From the NCBI GenBank assembly GCA_023091735.1, contig JALKBU010000657.1:1-28940 (forward strand): DNA of 28,940 nt. The letters run 5' to 3'. Under the pieces are notes generated by a model, which saw only the letters and a list, made by a program, of their open reading frames with translations, ran no database searches and was not told where the DNA came from. Origin of the DNA: Trichomonas tenax (Eukaryota > Parabasalia > Trichomonadida > Trichomonadidae). Positions 1 to 8,600 of the stretch are shown here, piece by piece. The first letter of the stretch is position 1; every line of letters begins with the position of its first letter. A program made the position numbers and the translations under genes.

Positions 1-433
1 TTTTAGAATCTTAGATTTGGCAATGAAAAAAAAATTATGCGCTGAGACACCATCTTTCCTCAGCGCTGCATAGTAGTGCATACATTTATGCTGGAAATCG
101 TATATTTTTGGACGATTTGAAATGCAATCAATGATTTGATAGATATATAGACTGTGCCACTTATACCACTGGATAGACAACTATCAATAAGTGCATGAAA
201 GTACTTTCAAATCGAAAAAATATTGATCAGATAAAAAGTTATGAAGGTCGCGGGACTACACCGCAGAAGGAAAATTTTTCCCCAATTTTAGACAAGCCTT
301 TTAAAAACCTAATGAAAATAATGAGATTTTAGCATAACATATATAACAAAAAGTGAAAAATAAATACTAAGGTGAAACTAAATATCAACAAATCTGAAAA
401 GATTTTATATAAAATTTTTGTCTCCTCAAAAAA
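1..433. other. Non-coding 5' region with a small hairpin
   Basis: No convincing coding frame is seen before the dimethylase gene. The one structure I can support is an inverted repeat, GCGCTGAG at 39-46 and CTCAGCGC at 59-66, which could form an 8-bp hairpin with a 12-nt loop. The last 60 bases before the ATG are very A-rich. A TCA lies about ten bases before the start codon and may be a weak trichomonad-type initiator, but a trinucleotide is not strong evidence. Confidence 0.5.
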
Positions 434-1321
434 ATGGCTGTTACTCCAAAATCAGCGCAATCTAAGGGCGGCCTTTTCAAAATGGACCATTCTCTTGGTC
501 AAAACATGCTCAAGTCCAAAGTTGTCGTTAAAAATATCGTTGACGCCGGAGAGCCGCAGCCAGGAGACGTAATTCTTGAAATTGGTCCTGGTGTCGGTAA
601 CATGACCGAAGAAATGCTTGGACGTGAAGGAATTAGCGTCATCGCAATCGAAAAAGACCAAAGAATGTGTGTAGAACTTAAAAAACGCTTCCCGCGTCAT
701 CCAAATTTGAGATTAATCAACGCAGACTTCCTTTCTGTCGATCTCCCGAACTTTGACTTATGCATCTCTAATATTCCATACAATATTTCGTCTGATATCG
801 TCTTCAAATTGCTTTTTCGTCCAACTTTCCGCAGAACAGTTCTCATGGTTCAGAAAGAATTCGGTGAAAGAATGATTGCACGCCCAGGCAAAGATGGATG
901 GGGAAGACTCGCTATTAACACACAATTATACGCTTCAGTCAAAAAAGTTATGGATGTTTCTAAAAAGAACTTCGTTCCACCACCAAAAGTCGACAGCGTA
1001 GTTATTTCTATACAGCCTCGCGAAAATCAGCCAAATATTGATTTTAATGAATGGGATGGTCTTATCAAGCTTTGCTTCCGCCGTCCAAACCGTACTCTTC
1101 AGGCTACATTCCATAAGAAGAAGGTGCGTGCTTTGCTTGATGAGAACCGCAATAGATATTTAAGTTCGATTAATCAGCAGCCCACGACATCAATCGAAGA
1201 ATTTATCGAGCTTGTTCTTAATAATACAGTTCTTGCTCAATCTCGTCCAAGAGAATTAGATATAGAAGATTTCCTCAATTTACTGACGAATTTCAACAAT
1301 GGCGGTATTCATTTCCAATAG
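434..1321 (+). CDS. DIM1: 18S rRNA adenine dimethyltransferase (Dim1/KsgA family)
   Basis: A 295-residue protein of the KsgA/Dim1 family. It uses S-adenosylmethionine to dimethylate two adjacent adenines in the 3' loop of small-subunit rRNA and acts in nucleolar pre-40S maturation. The SAM-binding motif EIGPGVGN is at residues 49-56 and the acidic ribose-binding residue lies in IEKD near 72-75. The catalytic motif NIPYNISS is at 113-120; the NIPY form is typical of this family. The region FVPPPKVDSVV, which follows the catalytic core in Dim1 proteins, is also present. The length is close to the roughly 300 residues of eukaryotic Dim1. The ATG at 434 sits directly before the conserved start of the domain, and no upstream in-frame ATG is better. 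No mitochondrial targeting peptide is evident, so the cytosolic/nucleolar rRNA enzyme is the best call. Confidence 0.95.
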   Translation: MAVTPKSAQSKGGLFKMDHSLGQNMLKSKVVVKNIVDAGEPQPGDVILEIGPGVGNMTEEMLGREGISVIAIEKDQRMCVELKKRFPRHPNLRLINADFLSVDLPNFDLCISNIPYNISSDIVFKLLFRPTFRRTVLMVQKEFGERMIARPGKDGWGRLAINTQLYASVKKVMDVSKKNFVPPPKVDSVVISIQPRENQPNIDFNEWDGLIKLCFRRPNRTLQATFHKKKVRALLDENRNRYLSSINQQPTTSIEEFIELVLNNTVLAQSRPRELDIEDFLNLLTNFNNGGIHFQ

Positions 1322-1594
1322 AGAATAAAGTTTATACAGTATTTTATAATTTATAAACTCAATTAAGTTTTATATGATTTTTCACTCTTTGAGAGGATGA
1401 AGATGTATTTATTATTGAGTGGTAATTCCCAATTTTGTCATAGCTTAAATTTCCCTTGTGGCATTTTTTCAAAGATAAATGATTGGAAGAATGTGTGATT
1501 GTTCATTCAGATTCATCAGTAATAGATATTTCAGATGCCATGAGCAGTCGCATCTGCACAATGAATCTATTGCAGGTTCTTGTTATTTTTTGCC

Positions 1595-2258
1595 TTGAAT
1601 TTTTTTTCTTGTTTACTCTTTTGAGTTTTGCGATTTTTAACGAGTAAACCCCCTTCCTGGACGAATCTAATGAAATATTTACATGCTTTTTGAGTGTGCT
1701 GATTCTAATGGTGCAATCTGTTTCATGATCTTAGCTATGATATGATTACACACAGAAACCCATTACAAATCATTAATGGGCTTCTGTTATGAATCTCTTT
1801 GATGATTACAACAAATACATCTCACTATTATAGCGTTCACTCGCTTATTTTTGCTAGAGTTCCCGTAGAAAAATCAAAAAATAGAAAAGAAAAAATACGC
1901 TATGCGCGCAAATCAAACGGAGTTCCTTTGCTCATACATCGAGCATACCTAACGTTATGCTACCTCAAGTTCACATAAAATTTGCTCATTGGTAACATTA
2001 CATATCAAATTTTCAAATTTACATGACAAATATCAGATAATAAGTGTCAAAAATGGTGACTTTCATTATTTTACATGTCAAAATTCGCTGAAATCTCATG
2101 GAGGCATGGAGATCCTCAAGTTAAATAGACAAGCAAATGCTATTCACATACTCAGCACCCCTGAAAAGCACGTAAATGTCTTCTCAGTTTGGCTTGATAG
2201 GGGGGTTTACTCGTTAAAAATCGCAAAACTCAAAAAAGTCAACGGGAAAAAAATTCAA
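1595..2258. repeat. Inverted repeat pair, possible MITE or foldback element
   Basis: The two arms are inverted copies: 1619-1653 matches the reverse complement of 2201-2235 perfectly over 35 bp (it contains GTTTTGCGATTTTTAACGAG). Similarity continues outward imperfectly to 1595 and 2258 through a T-rich stretch. About 550 bp lie between the arms and encode no recognisable transposase. This fits a short non-autonomous inverted-repeat element. I could not find a clear target-site duplication because the flanks are T-rich and low in complexity, so the outer boundary and the mobile nature are uncertain. Confidence 0.6.
2070..2080 (-). promoter_or_regulatory. TGACATGTAAA motif copy
   Basis: An exact copy of the recurrent intergenic 11-mer, written TTTACATGTCA on the plus strand. 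A one-mismatch copy (TTTACATGACA) lies 52 bp upstream at 2018-2028. It is over 500 bp from the nearest annotated start codon (2634), so its target is unclear. It also lies inside the inverted-repeat element, which may simply have carried it. Confidence 0.4.
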
Positions 2259-2633
2259 TGTTTTTTTTTAATGAATTATTGTCCAACATGTAGTAAAACT
2301 GGGTAAATGCTAATACGGGGTAGAAATTCATATGTACATATGAGCAAAATCTATTTATAAACTTTGTTGCAAAAGTCGCAAACAAAAAAAACTTTTCAGA
2401 CAAAGATTAAATTTAATTGAAATATTAGTGTTTTTGACTGTTTACAATGCATTTTTGACATTAATACGAAGAAATTTTTATGGAATTTATGGCAGTTTGA
2501 CAATGTAAGCTTAATGTAATATGTTGCAAAATCTCTGAACATCAACTTGACACCAATTTTGGAAAAGCATTCAAATCTATTGAAAGCAGAACGATCATTC
2601 AACGATAACGATTATTTCTCCATCGTCAAAAAT

Positions 2634-3821
2634 ATGATTCACCTCATCGGCTACGAAGATTCTCGCTCTGGCGACTTCACAATCAAGAGCGAAAAGGATG
2701 ATACAGTTAAGCTCTTCAGTGATACCAAAATGTTGATCATTTACGGCAAATCCGAAAAACCCGAAATCGATTTCAATTTCGAATTCGACTGCTTCAAGGA
2801 TGACAAAAAACTTGGCACATTCGAGTTCAAGTACGATATGATTGCTGAGCCAAAATACAAGATAATCACGCTTAAATGCAAAGAGAATGAAGAAATCACA
2901 ATCACAATGATATGCGCGATCTCATTCCCACTCAAAAACCCACCACAAGGCAAGATTGATCTCCACTTGCCAAAGCACGTCGCTATTGGACACCGTGGTT
3001 CTGGTGCAAATGTTGTTGCTAAGGAATACCTTGAAAACACAATTCCGGGCTTCATGAAAGCTTACGAAAGAAAGGTTGATGTCGTTGAATTCGATGTTCA
3101 ACTCGCTATTGATGAAACACCGATTATTTTCCACGATTTCTATTTAGAAACAAAGGAGCCAATTGAGGGAATCAAGCAGGTTGTCTTCGAAGAAAACAAG
3201 ATCCTCTATGCTTGGGAACAACTCACTCCACAGCAACATAGAGAATCTGGACTCCACACAGACTACAAATGCGAGCGTCCAACATTCAAGGAACTCATGA
3301 CTGACTTACCAAAGGACTTGTGCTTCGATATCGAGATCAAGTATCCATTCTCGAAGTTATTCAGAGATAGGATTCCATATCCAGAGAGAAATCACTTCCT
3401 TCAGCGTGTCATTGATGAGATGAACATGTACTGTGGTGATCGAGAAATCTTCTTCTCAGCATTTTGCCCATTATTGGTTATAATGCTTGCCACAAAGCAG
3501 TCAAAGTGGCCAGTTTACCAATTGATGACAGTCGAGAAGGATGAAACACTCGAAAAGTTCCTTCTGAAAGTCCGTTCATTCGCTCCACTCCATAAAGAAC
3601 TCGGAATCAAAGGTTTCGTCTTGAACTCCGAGGAAATGCTCAAGAATCCAAAGCTTGCAACAGAGCTTATCGAAATGGGCTTCGAAGTCTCAACATACGG
3701 TAAACCAAACAACACAGTTGAGGGAATCATCACTCAGCTCGATTTGGGCTTAACAGGCATCTGCACAGATACATTAGAGCAGTGCAGAAAGGTTATCGAC
3801 GAATACGACGCTAAGCATTAA
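2634..3821 (+). CDS. Glycerophosphodiester phosphodiesterase
   Basis: A 396-residue protein counted from the ATG at 2634. The C-terminal two thirds is a GDPD domain, which hydrolyses glycerophosphodiesters to glycerol-3-phosphate and an alcohol using a metal-bound TIM barrel. The diagnostic residues are visible: HRG at 120-122, ENT at 134-136, the metal-binding pair E152 and D154 in EFDVQ, catalytic HD at 167-168, and the ExK pair E234/K236 in DIEIKYP. The first 110 residues are beta-rich and charged. In position they resemble the non-catalytic N-domain of eukaryotic GPCPD1/GDE1-type proteins, but I cannot name a fold. The reading frame stays open upstream to 2520 with no ATG, so the start is uncertain; the frame before 2634 still looks coding. 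No signal peptide is seen, so a cytosolic role in phospholipid turnover is likely. Confidence 0.9.
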   Translation: MIHLIGYEDSRSGDFTIKSEKDDTVKLFSDTKMLIIYGKSEKPEIDFNFEFDCFKDDKKLGTFEFKYDMIAEPKYKIITLKCKENEEITITMICAISFPLKNPPQGKIDLHLPKHVAIGHRGSGANVVAKEYLENTIPGFMKAYERKVDVVEFDVQLAIDETPIIFHDFYLETKEPIEGIKQVVFEENKILYAWEQLTPQQHRESGLHTDYKCERPTFKELMTDLPKDLCFDIEIKYPFSKLFRDRIPYPERNHFLQRVIDEMNMYCGDREIFFSAFCPLLVIMLATKQSKWPVYQLMTVEKDETLEKFLLKVRSFAPLHKELGIKGFVLNSEEMLKNPKLATELIEMGFEVSTYGKPNNTVEGIITQLDLGLTGICTDTLEQCRKVIDEYDAKH

Positions 3822-3871
3822 TTTTATGAATAATATAATTTTATAAAGTATAGTTTTAAGCATTCACACTT

Positions 3872-3939
3872 TGCCATCAATAAAATTTTGTATAGTGTTA
3901 ACTAAATTTTTGATGGCATTAAAAGATATTATACAAAAT
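3872..3939. repeat. Two interleaved inverted repeats after the GDPD gene
   Basis: TGCCATCAA (3872-3880) is complementary to TTGATGGCA (3910-3918). ATTTTGTATA (3885-3894) is complementary to TATACAAAAT (3930-3939). The order of the arms (first, second, first, second) means the two stems would cross, as in an H-type pseudoknot, if both formed in RNA. The site begins about 50 bp after the GDPD stop codon, in the likely 3' untranslated region. An AT-rich region can give such pairings by chance. Confidence 0.45.
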
Positions 3940-4111
3940 AGAAAATTTGATATAATTGATAAAAGTTCTTCATTAAAATGGAGAAAAATGGTACAAATTT
4001 CTGTTTTCTATAGAATTGTGCTTTGTATATGGGTTAAATCTCAATTGTTGAAACATTTGAAATAAATCACTCTATAAACTTGATTAATCATATTGTGTGT
4101 ATGCTAAATGA

Positions 4112-4798
4112 TTAATTTGGCATTAGGTCTTTCAACATTGCTTGCTCTACTTCTTTACACTTTGCAAGGAGAACTTCATTAAGTTTCTTAGCAACTTTGA
4201 TTTTGTGTAAAAGAATTTGTTTCTGTTTGGTCTTTGCCTCATTTAATTCTCCGATTTCTTGTGTGATTTTCAGTTCTTGCTGTGTTAATCGTTCTTTTTT
4301 TGCTTTGAGTTCGATATTCTTTTGGAATATCACATTTTGTGCTTGTGAACTTCTGTTTTTCTCCTTCTGCATTTGCTCAATAAGTCTTCTTTCGTTTTCT
4401 ATCTTGATTAAATTAATTTTTTCTTTTTCATTTGTCTCATTTCTTAGTATTTCGATATTTTTCTTAGTTTCATGTGCAGTATCGCGAAGTTTTTTGTTTT
4501 GTGAAGCATATTTTTCTAAAACTTTTGTAATTTCTTGAATTTGTTGATTTAAAGCTGAATTTTCTTCTCTAATTCTAAATAAATTATCAATTTGTTCTTG
4601 AGGAATAGTAGGTGTTACTATAGAGTTATCTTTCTTAGGTTTTCTCGTTTGTCCTTCGATTCTATATTCAGGAATCAATATTTTGTTTAATCTAGGCGAT
4701 TCAGGCACTCTAATAGATGTAGCCCTCATGTTTATCAAATTGAAGTTTTCATTATAGTCTTCCTGAATCCATTTTTTTACTAAATCAGATCCTTGCAT
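4112..4798 (-). CDS. Coiled-coil protein of unknown function
   Basis: A 228-residue protein. I do not recognise the family. The first 65 residues are a basic, proline-containing linker. Residues from about 70 to 222 are a nearly continuous coiled coil rich in Q, E, K, N and I/L, with several heptad runs such as EIRNET-type and KAKKERL segments. There is no signal peptide or membrane segment. In trichomonads many such proteins belong to the cytoskeleton or flagellar/basal-body apparatus, but that is only a guess. The gene is convergent with the GDPD gene, whose stop lies 290 bp away. A perfect TGACATGTAAA motif lies only 33 bp upstream of the ATG (4831-4841), which supports a real promoter and this start. 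Confidence 0.75.
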   Translation of the reverse strand: MQGSDLVKKWIQEDYNENFNLINMRATSIRVPESPRLNKILIPEYRIEGQTRKPKKDNSIVTPTIPQEQIDNLFRIREENSALNQQIQEITKVLEKYASQNKKLRDTAHETKKNIEILRNETNEKEKINLIKIENERRLIEQMQKEKNRSSQAQNVIFQKNIELKAKKERLTQQELKITQEIGELNEAKTKQKQILLHKIKVAKKLNEVLLAKCKEVEQAMLKDLMPN

Positions 4799-4830
4799 TT
4801 TAATTTTTAAACGTCTACATCATTGAAAAT

Positions 4831-4841
4831 TGACATGTAAA
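4831..4841 (+). promoter_or_regulatory. TGACATGTAAA motif, 33 bp from the coiled-coil gene start
   Basis: An exact match to the recurrent 11-mer. It lies immediately upstream of the minus-strand ATG at 4798, so in the direction of that gene it reads TTTACATGTCA. This is the closest spacing to a start codon of any copy in the window, and it suggests that the motif works in either orientation. Confidence 0.5.
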
Positions 4842-5011
4842 TTCAACAATTTTGTGGTGTAAATTCAATGGCGAACATCTTTTTGGCATCATTCGAAAAT
4901 ATGTTTAATAAGAGTCATATACAAGATAATTTTGGGCCTTATGAGAATGAATATAACCTTATTAGAACATATCGAACTAGCATTCATGGAAATAATCTTG
5001 ATTGATATTTT

Positions 5012-5061
5012 TGACATGTAAATGAAACCTCCTTTGTCAAAAATGATATTTGACATGTAAA
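5012..5061 (+). promoter_or_regulatory. Tandem pair of TGACATGTAAA motifs
   Basis: Two exact copies at 5012-5022 and 5051-5061, in the same orientation and 39 bp apart, each followed by an ATG-like AAATG. No obvious gene starts within 500 bp on the plus strand. The pair could act on the minus-strand gene ending at 4798, on the RhoGEF gene at 5664, or on an unannotated transcript. Confidence 0.45.
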
Positions 5062-5663
5062 TGCTTTCACTTTTTCATGAATCTCCGAGTATGCTAAATT
5101 ACATATTTCTCTAATATCTCTCTCAAATAGAACCCTTATTATGTAGATAAGATATATTTTGAACGAGGGCCTCCGTTATTAATTTTTGTGATGTCTCTGA
5201 TTTTTCCTTTGTTTACAAAATTATGTTGCCTGCATTGTTGAATCCTGTAGCACGCAACATGATATAAACAAATATCAAACAAAATTGTAAGAAAACGCAT
5301 ATCATTGTTGTAGAACTTTCGAATGCGTTCAATATGATGGGTAACAGCGACACCTATCCATTGCAAGGCTCACTGCTATCCCTATGTGTCTGTAAGCAAG
5401 CAACAATGTAATGAAGAAGATCGAATAATTCGAAATATTTCGATTCATATATCCAAAAAAACTGAAAACGAGGATTGATTTGGTGCCGGCAGTTTATTTT
5501 TCACATTATTTCGGCAAGCGAAAAAATTTAATAAAATTTTATGCTGTCACTTTTTGGGGTTGATGGACAAATTCAATTGGCATGAAATTCTTGTAGAATC
5601 AGATTTTGGAGAGTGTTATAAACCTATTTTCATAATATTTATGAAATGTGAGGTAAATAAAAA

Positions 5664-8600
5664 ATGTTTTTGAACATAGTGAAAAGTTCCCTTCCGAATA
5701 TTGTTCTCACAATAGAGGAAGAGGATCTCACTGTGGAGGCTGTTGCAGGGAAATTCAAATTGGATGCAAATAAAATGCTTCTTTGTACACCATTTTATAG
5801 AAAATTATTGAAACCTCAGGATAAAATCTTCGAATTAGAAAAAAGGCTGAAGTTGGACTACCGCCCGCAGAGATATCCGCCTGCTGAATATCACTTACGC
5901 GAATTGACACCGAATGAGCAAACATTTCTCTCAATTCCTGTCGAAATCAAAACCCAGTCTGACATTGAGTTCCCCTCCATGATTGTCGACCTGAATTTCC
6001 AGGAGGCAATTAATTTGACAGCAAGAAATCTTTTAGGAAAATGCTCAATGCTGTTTGGTTACGATTGCAACCAGCAAACTATTTCAGCTAACGGACAGAT
6101 CCTTGATGGAAAGACGCCCATTCAAATTGACGTTGACTCGTTAATCACAACTCGTTATACTTATACTTGCCACATTTCTGATGCTGCTCTTGCACCTATC
6201 AAGCACCGCATCTACCTGTGCCAGCAGATCGTCGAGTCAGAGGATTTCTATATCGAAACACTGAAGACGATGCTTTCTTATTGGCAACCCGCAATCAAAG
6301 CTGGTGGATATTTCAACGATGAGGTCGGCAACGAACTCTTTAAGAACGTTTCGTCAATGATCAGCGCACACGAGATGTTCTTAGAGACTTTAAAGCAGCA
6401 AAAAATCTCTTTCAAGCAGACTGTTTGCGAAACGTTCCTTAACTTCGTTCCTTACTTCAAAGTCTCATCGGCATTTGTTTCCAACTATCAATCTAACGAT
6501 GCATACATTTTGAAGAAATTAAATTCAAGATCGATATCAAAGGCTTTCCAGGAGATGCAAGATCGCTGCCCAGATAAATCTGGACGCTCATTTGCACAGT
6601 TTTATGTGTCTCCAGTTCAGAGATATCCAAAGTACACATTACTTCTTCGAGATCTCGACAAGAGAACACCAAGATTCCATCCAGACAAGGAATTCCTCGC
6701 CACTGCAATCGAATCGATGACAACGGTTAACGGTTCGTTCAACTCGAGCTCCTTCGTCATGAAGATGACATACGTAATGAACGCATTGCAAAAGGAACTC
6801 AGAAGTTCATTGAAGGTCCTTGTTCCACGCAGGCAGCTTCTCATGCAGTGCGAAGTTAAGATCATAAATTTCGCTGGAACAACAGGTATTGGTTTCATCA
6901 ACCTCTTCAACGATATCCTTTTAATCACAGACAAGCACAAGAAATCTCAGGAGGTTCTATTCAACCAAAATCTCGAATATCTTCACTTCAGACAAGCAGG
7001 AGAAGCCCTTGTCATCATCGGAACTTCTGAAATCCATGTTACGTTCAAGGACTCCGAAGAGAGCCAGTCTTTCTACGAAAAGCTTTGCCAGCAGATCTCT
7101 GTCTGCTTCTCCAACATCGAGTGCTCGGAGCCATTCGCTACATGGCGTGTTGACACTGACAGCAACATCCAGATTTCCAATCATGTTGGCTGCGTTGTCA
7201 ATGATCGTGCACTCTTCTTTGGTGGCAGAGATTCAAACTTCCAGCTCACAAAGCTATTCATCAGATACAGTATCGATTCGAAACACTGGACAGCTTCCGA
7301 CGATTGCCCAGTTCCACCACGTTTCGGACATACATTCGTTTCCTGTGGTTCATGTGCTTACATCGGCTTCGGTAAGCTTCATCAAGGAATGTGCTCTGAC
7401 ATCTGGAAATTCGATCAGATTGATGGCACATGGACCTGCATAAAGAAGGACGAACCGAATGATGGCAGATTCGGACACACATGCTGCGTCTGGGGCACAA
7501 AGCTTGTCTTCTTCGGCGGTATGACACCAGGACAGCAGATTTCAAACTCTGTCCTCATTCTTGAGACAGAAACAAACCACTTCTACGAAGTCGAGACAGA
7601 AAATCCACCGCCAGGCAGATTCATGCACTCAGCGATCATCACAGATGATGAGAAAATGGTTGTTATGTATGGCAATGCAAAGAAGAAATACGTTAATGAA
7701 ATTGATATTCTTGATCTCAAGACAATGAAATGGTCATACATTCCAATCTCAGTCGACAGAGAGTTCTCAGGCATGAACTTCTCTGCTTTCAAGAATGGCA
7801 GATTCGCATACTTCATCGGTGGCACAAGTGGCACAGACACAGTTCCACTTCACGCCCTCGACCTCAAGACATTCAAGATTGTCGAAGTCAAGGAATACGG
7901 TAACTCTCCAAAGGCTGTTGTCAACTCTGCCTGTGTTATGTACAACGGAGAAATCTACATTTATGGTGGTCGAGAATCCCCACTTGGTGGCTCTGTCCTC
8001 AGCTCTCTCTGCTTGCTTAACGTTGCTGTTGGAGAGAAGGACCTCTCAGTTACCCCATTCACAATGTTGGAGCGCAAGTTCACAGAAGAGGAGAAACAGC
8101 AACACGCGGAACACATGAAAATGGTCAGAGAAAAGCGCGCCGAACTCGAGGCACAGTGGAAGTCCGAAGGAAAGGATATCTCCAGCGCTCTCAAGGAGAA
8201 GGAGGAAAGAGAAAGAATGGAAGAAGAGGCGAGAAAGGAGGAAGAGAGAAAACGTATCGAGGCTGAGATAAAGCACCAAGAAGAAGAGAGAAAGAAGCTC
8301 GAAGAGGAAATCAAGAGACAAGAGGAAGAAGAGAAGAGAAAGAAGGAAGAAGAGGAAAGACTCAGAAAGGAGACCGAAGAGAAGGAGAGAATCGAAGCCG
8401 AACAGAGAAAGATTCAAGAAGAACAGAAGCGTCGTGAGGAAGAAGAAAGGAAGAGAAAGGAGGAAGAAGAGAGGCTCCGTAAGGAAGAGGAAGAAAGGAA
8501 GAGAATCGAGGAAGAGAAGAGAATCCAAGAGGAAGAAGAAAGGAAGAGAAAGGAGGAAGAGGAAAGAAAGAGGAAGGAAGAAGAAGAGAGGATCAAGAGA

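Larger units (their letters stand above)
1322..2633. other. Long intergenic region with inverted repeat and promoter-like motifs
   Basis: About 1.3 kb without a convincing gene. It contains the inverted repeat described separately (1595-2258). It also has two copies of the recurrent promoter-like motif, TTTACATGACA at 2018-2028 and TTTACATGTCA at 2070-2080. Near 2453 and 2497 there are weaker TTTGACA sequences. An open frame at 1989-2306 starts with TTG, runs into one arm of the inverted repeat and has no recognisable domain, so I do not call it a gene. Confidence 0.6.
4799..5663. other. Divergent intergenic region with three promoter-like motifs and possible decayed coding
   Basis: This region separates the minus-strand coiled-coil gene from the plus-strand RhoGEF gene. 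It holds three exact TGACATGTAAA copies (4831, 5012, 5051) and a TGTCACTTTTT sequence at 5545 about 110 bp before the RhoGEF start. Between about 5139 and 5400 the minus strand has a 75-codon open frame without a proper ATG at its start, and a neighbouring frame continues upstream. This could be a decayed coding fragment, but I cannot name it. Confidence 0.45.

Noticed and set aside
434..1321. Recent bacterial transfer of the KsgA-like gene
   Set aside because: Dim1/KsgA is universal, and the NIPY motif and the length are those of eukaryotic Dim1; composition is like that of the neighbours.
1989..2306. 105-codon open frame between dimethylase and GDPD
   Set aside because: It starts with TTG, runs through one arm of the inverted repeat, has no domain or coding-like pattern and ends in a poly-T tract.
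3871..4065. 64-codon open frame after the GDPD gene
   Set aside because: It begins with TTG, is AT-rich, and contains the interleaved inverted repeats. It is better explained as 3' non-coding sequence.
7009..7443. 144-codon plus-strand frame within the RhoGEF gene
   Set aside because: It lies inside the PH/Kelch coding sequence, whose frame has clear domain homology. It is a shadow.
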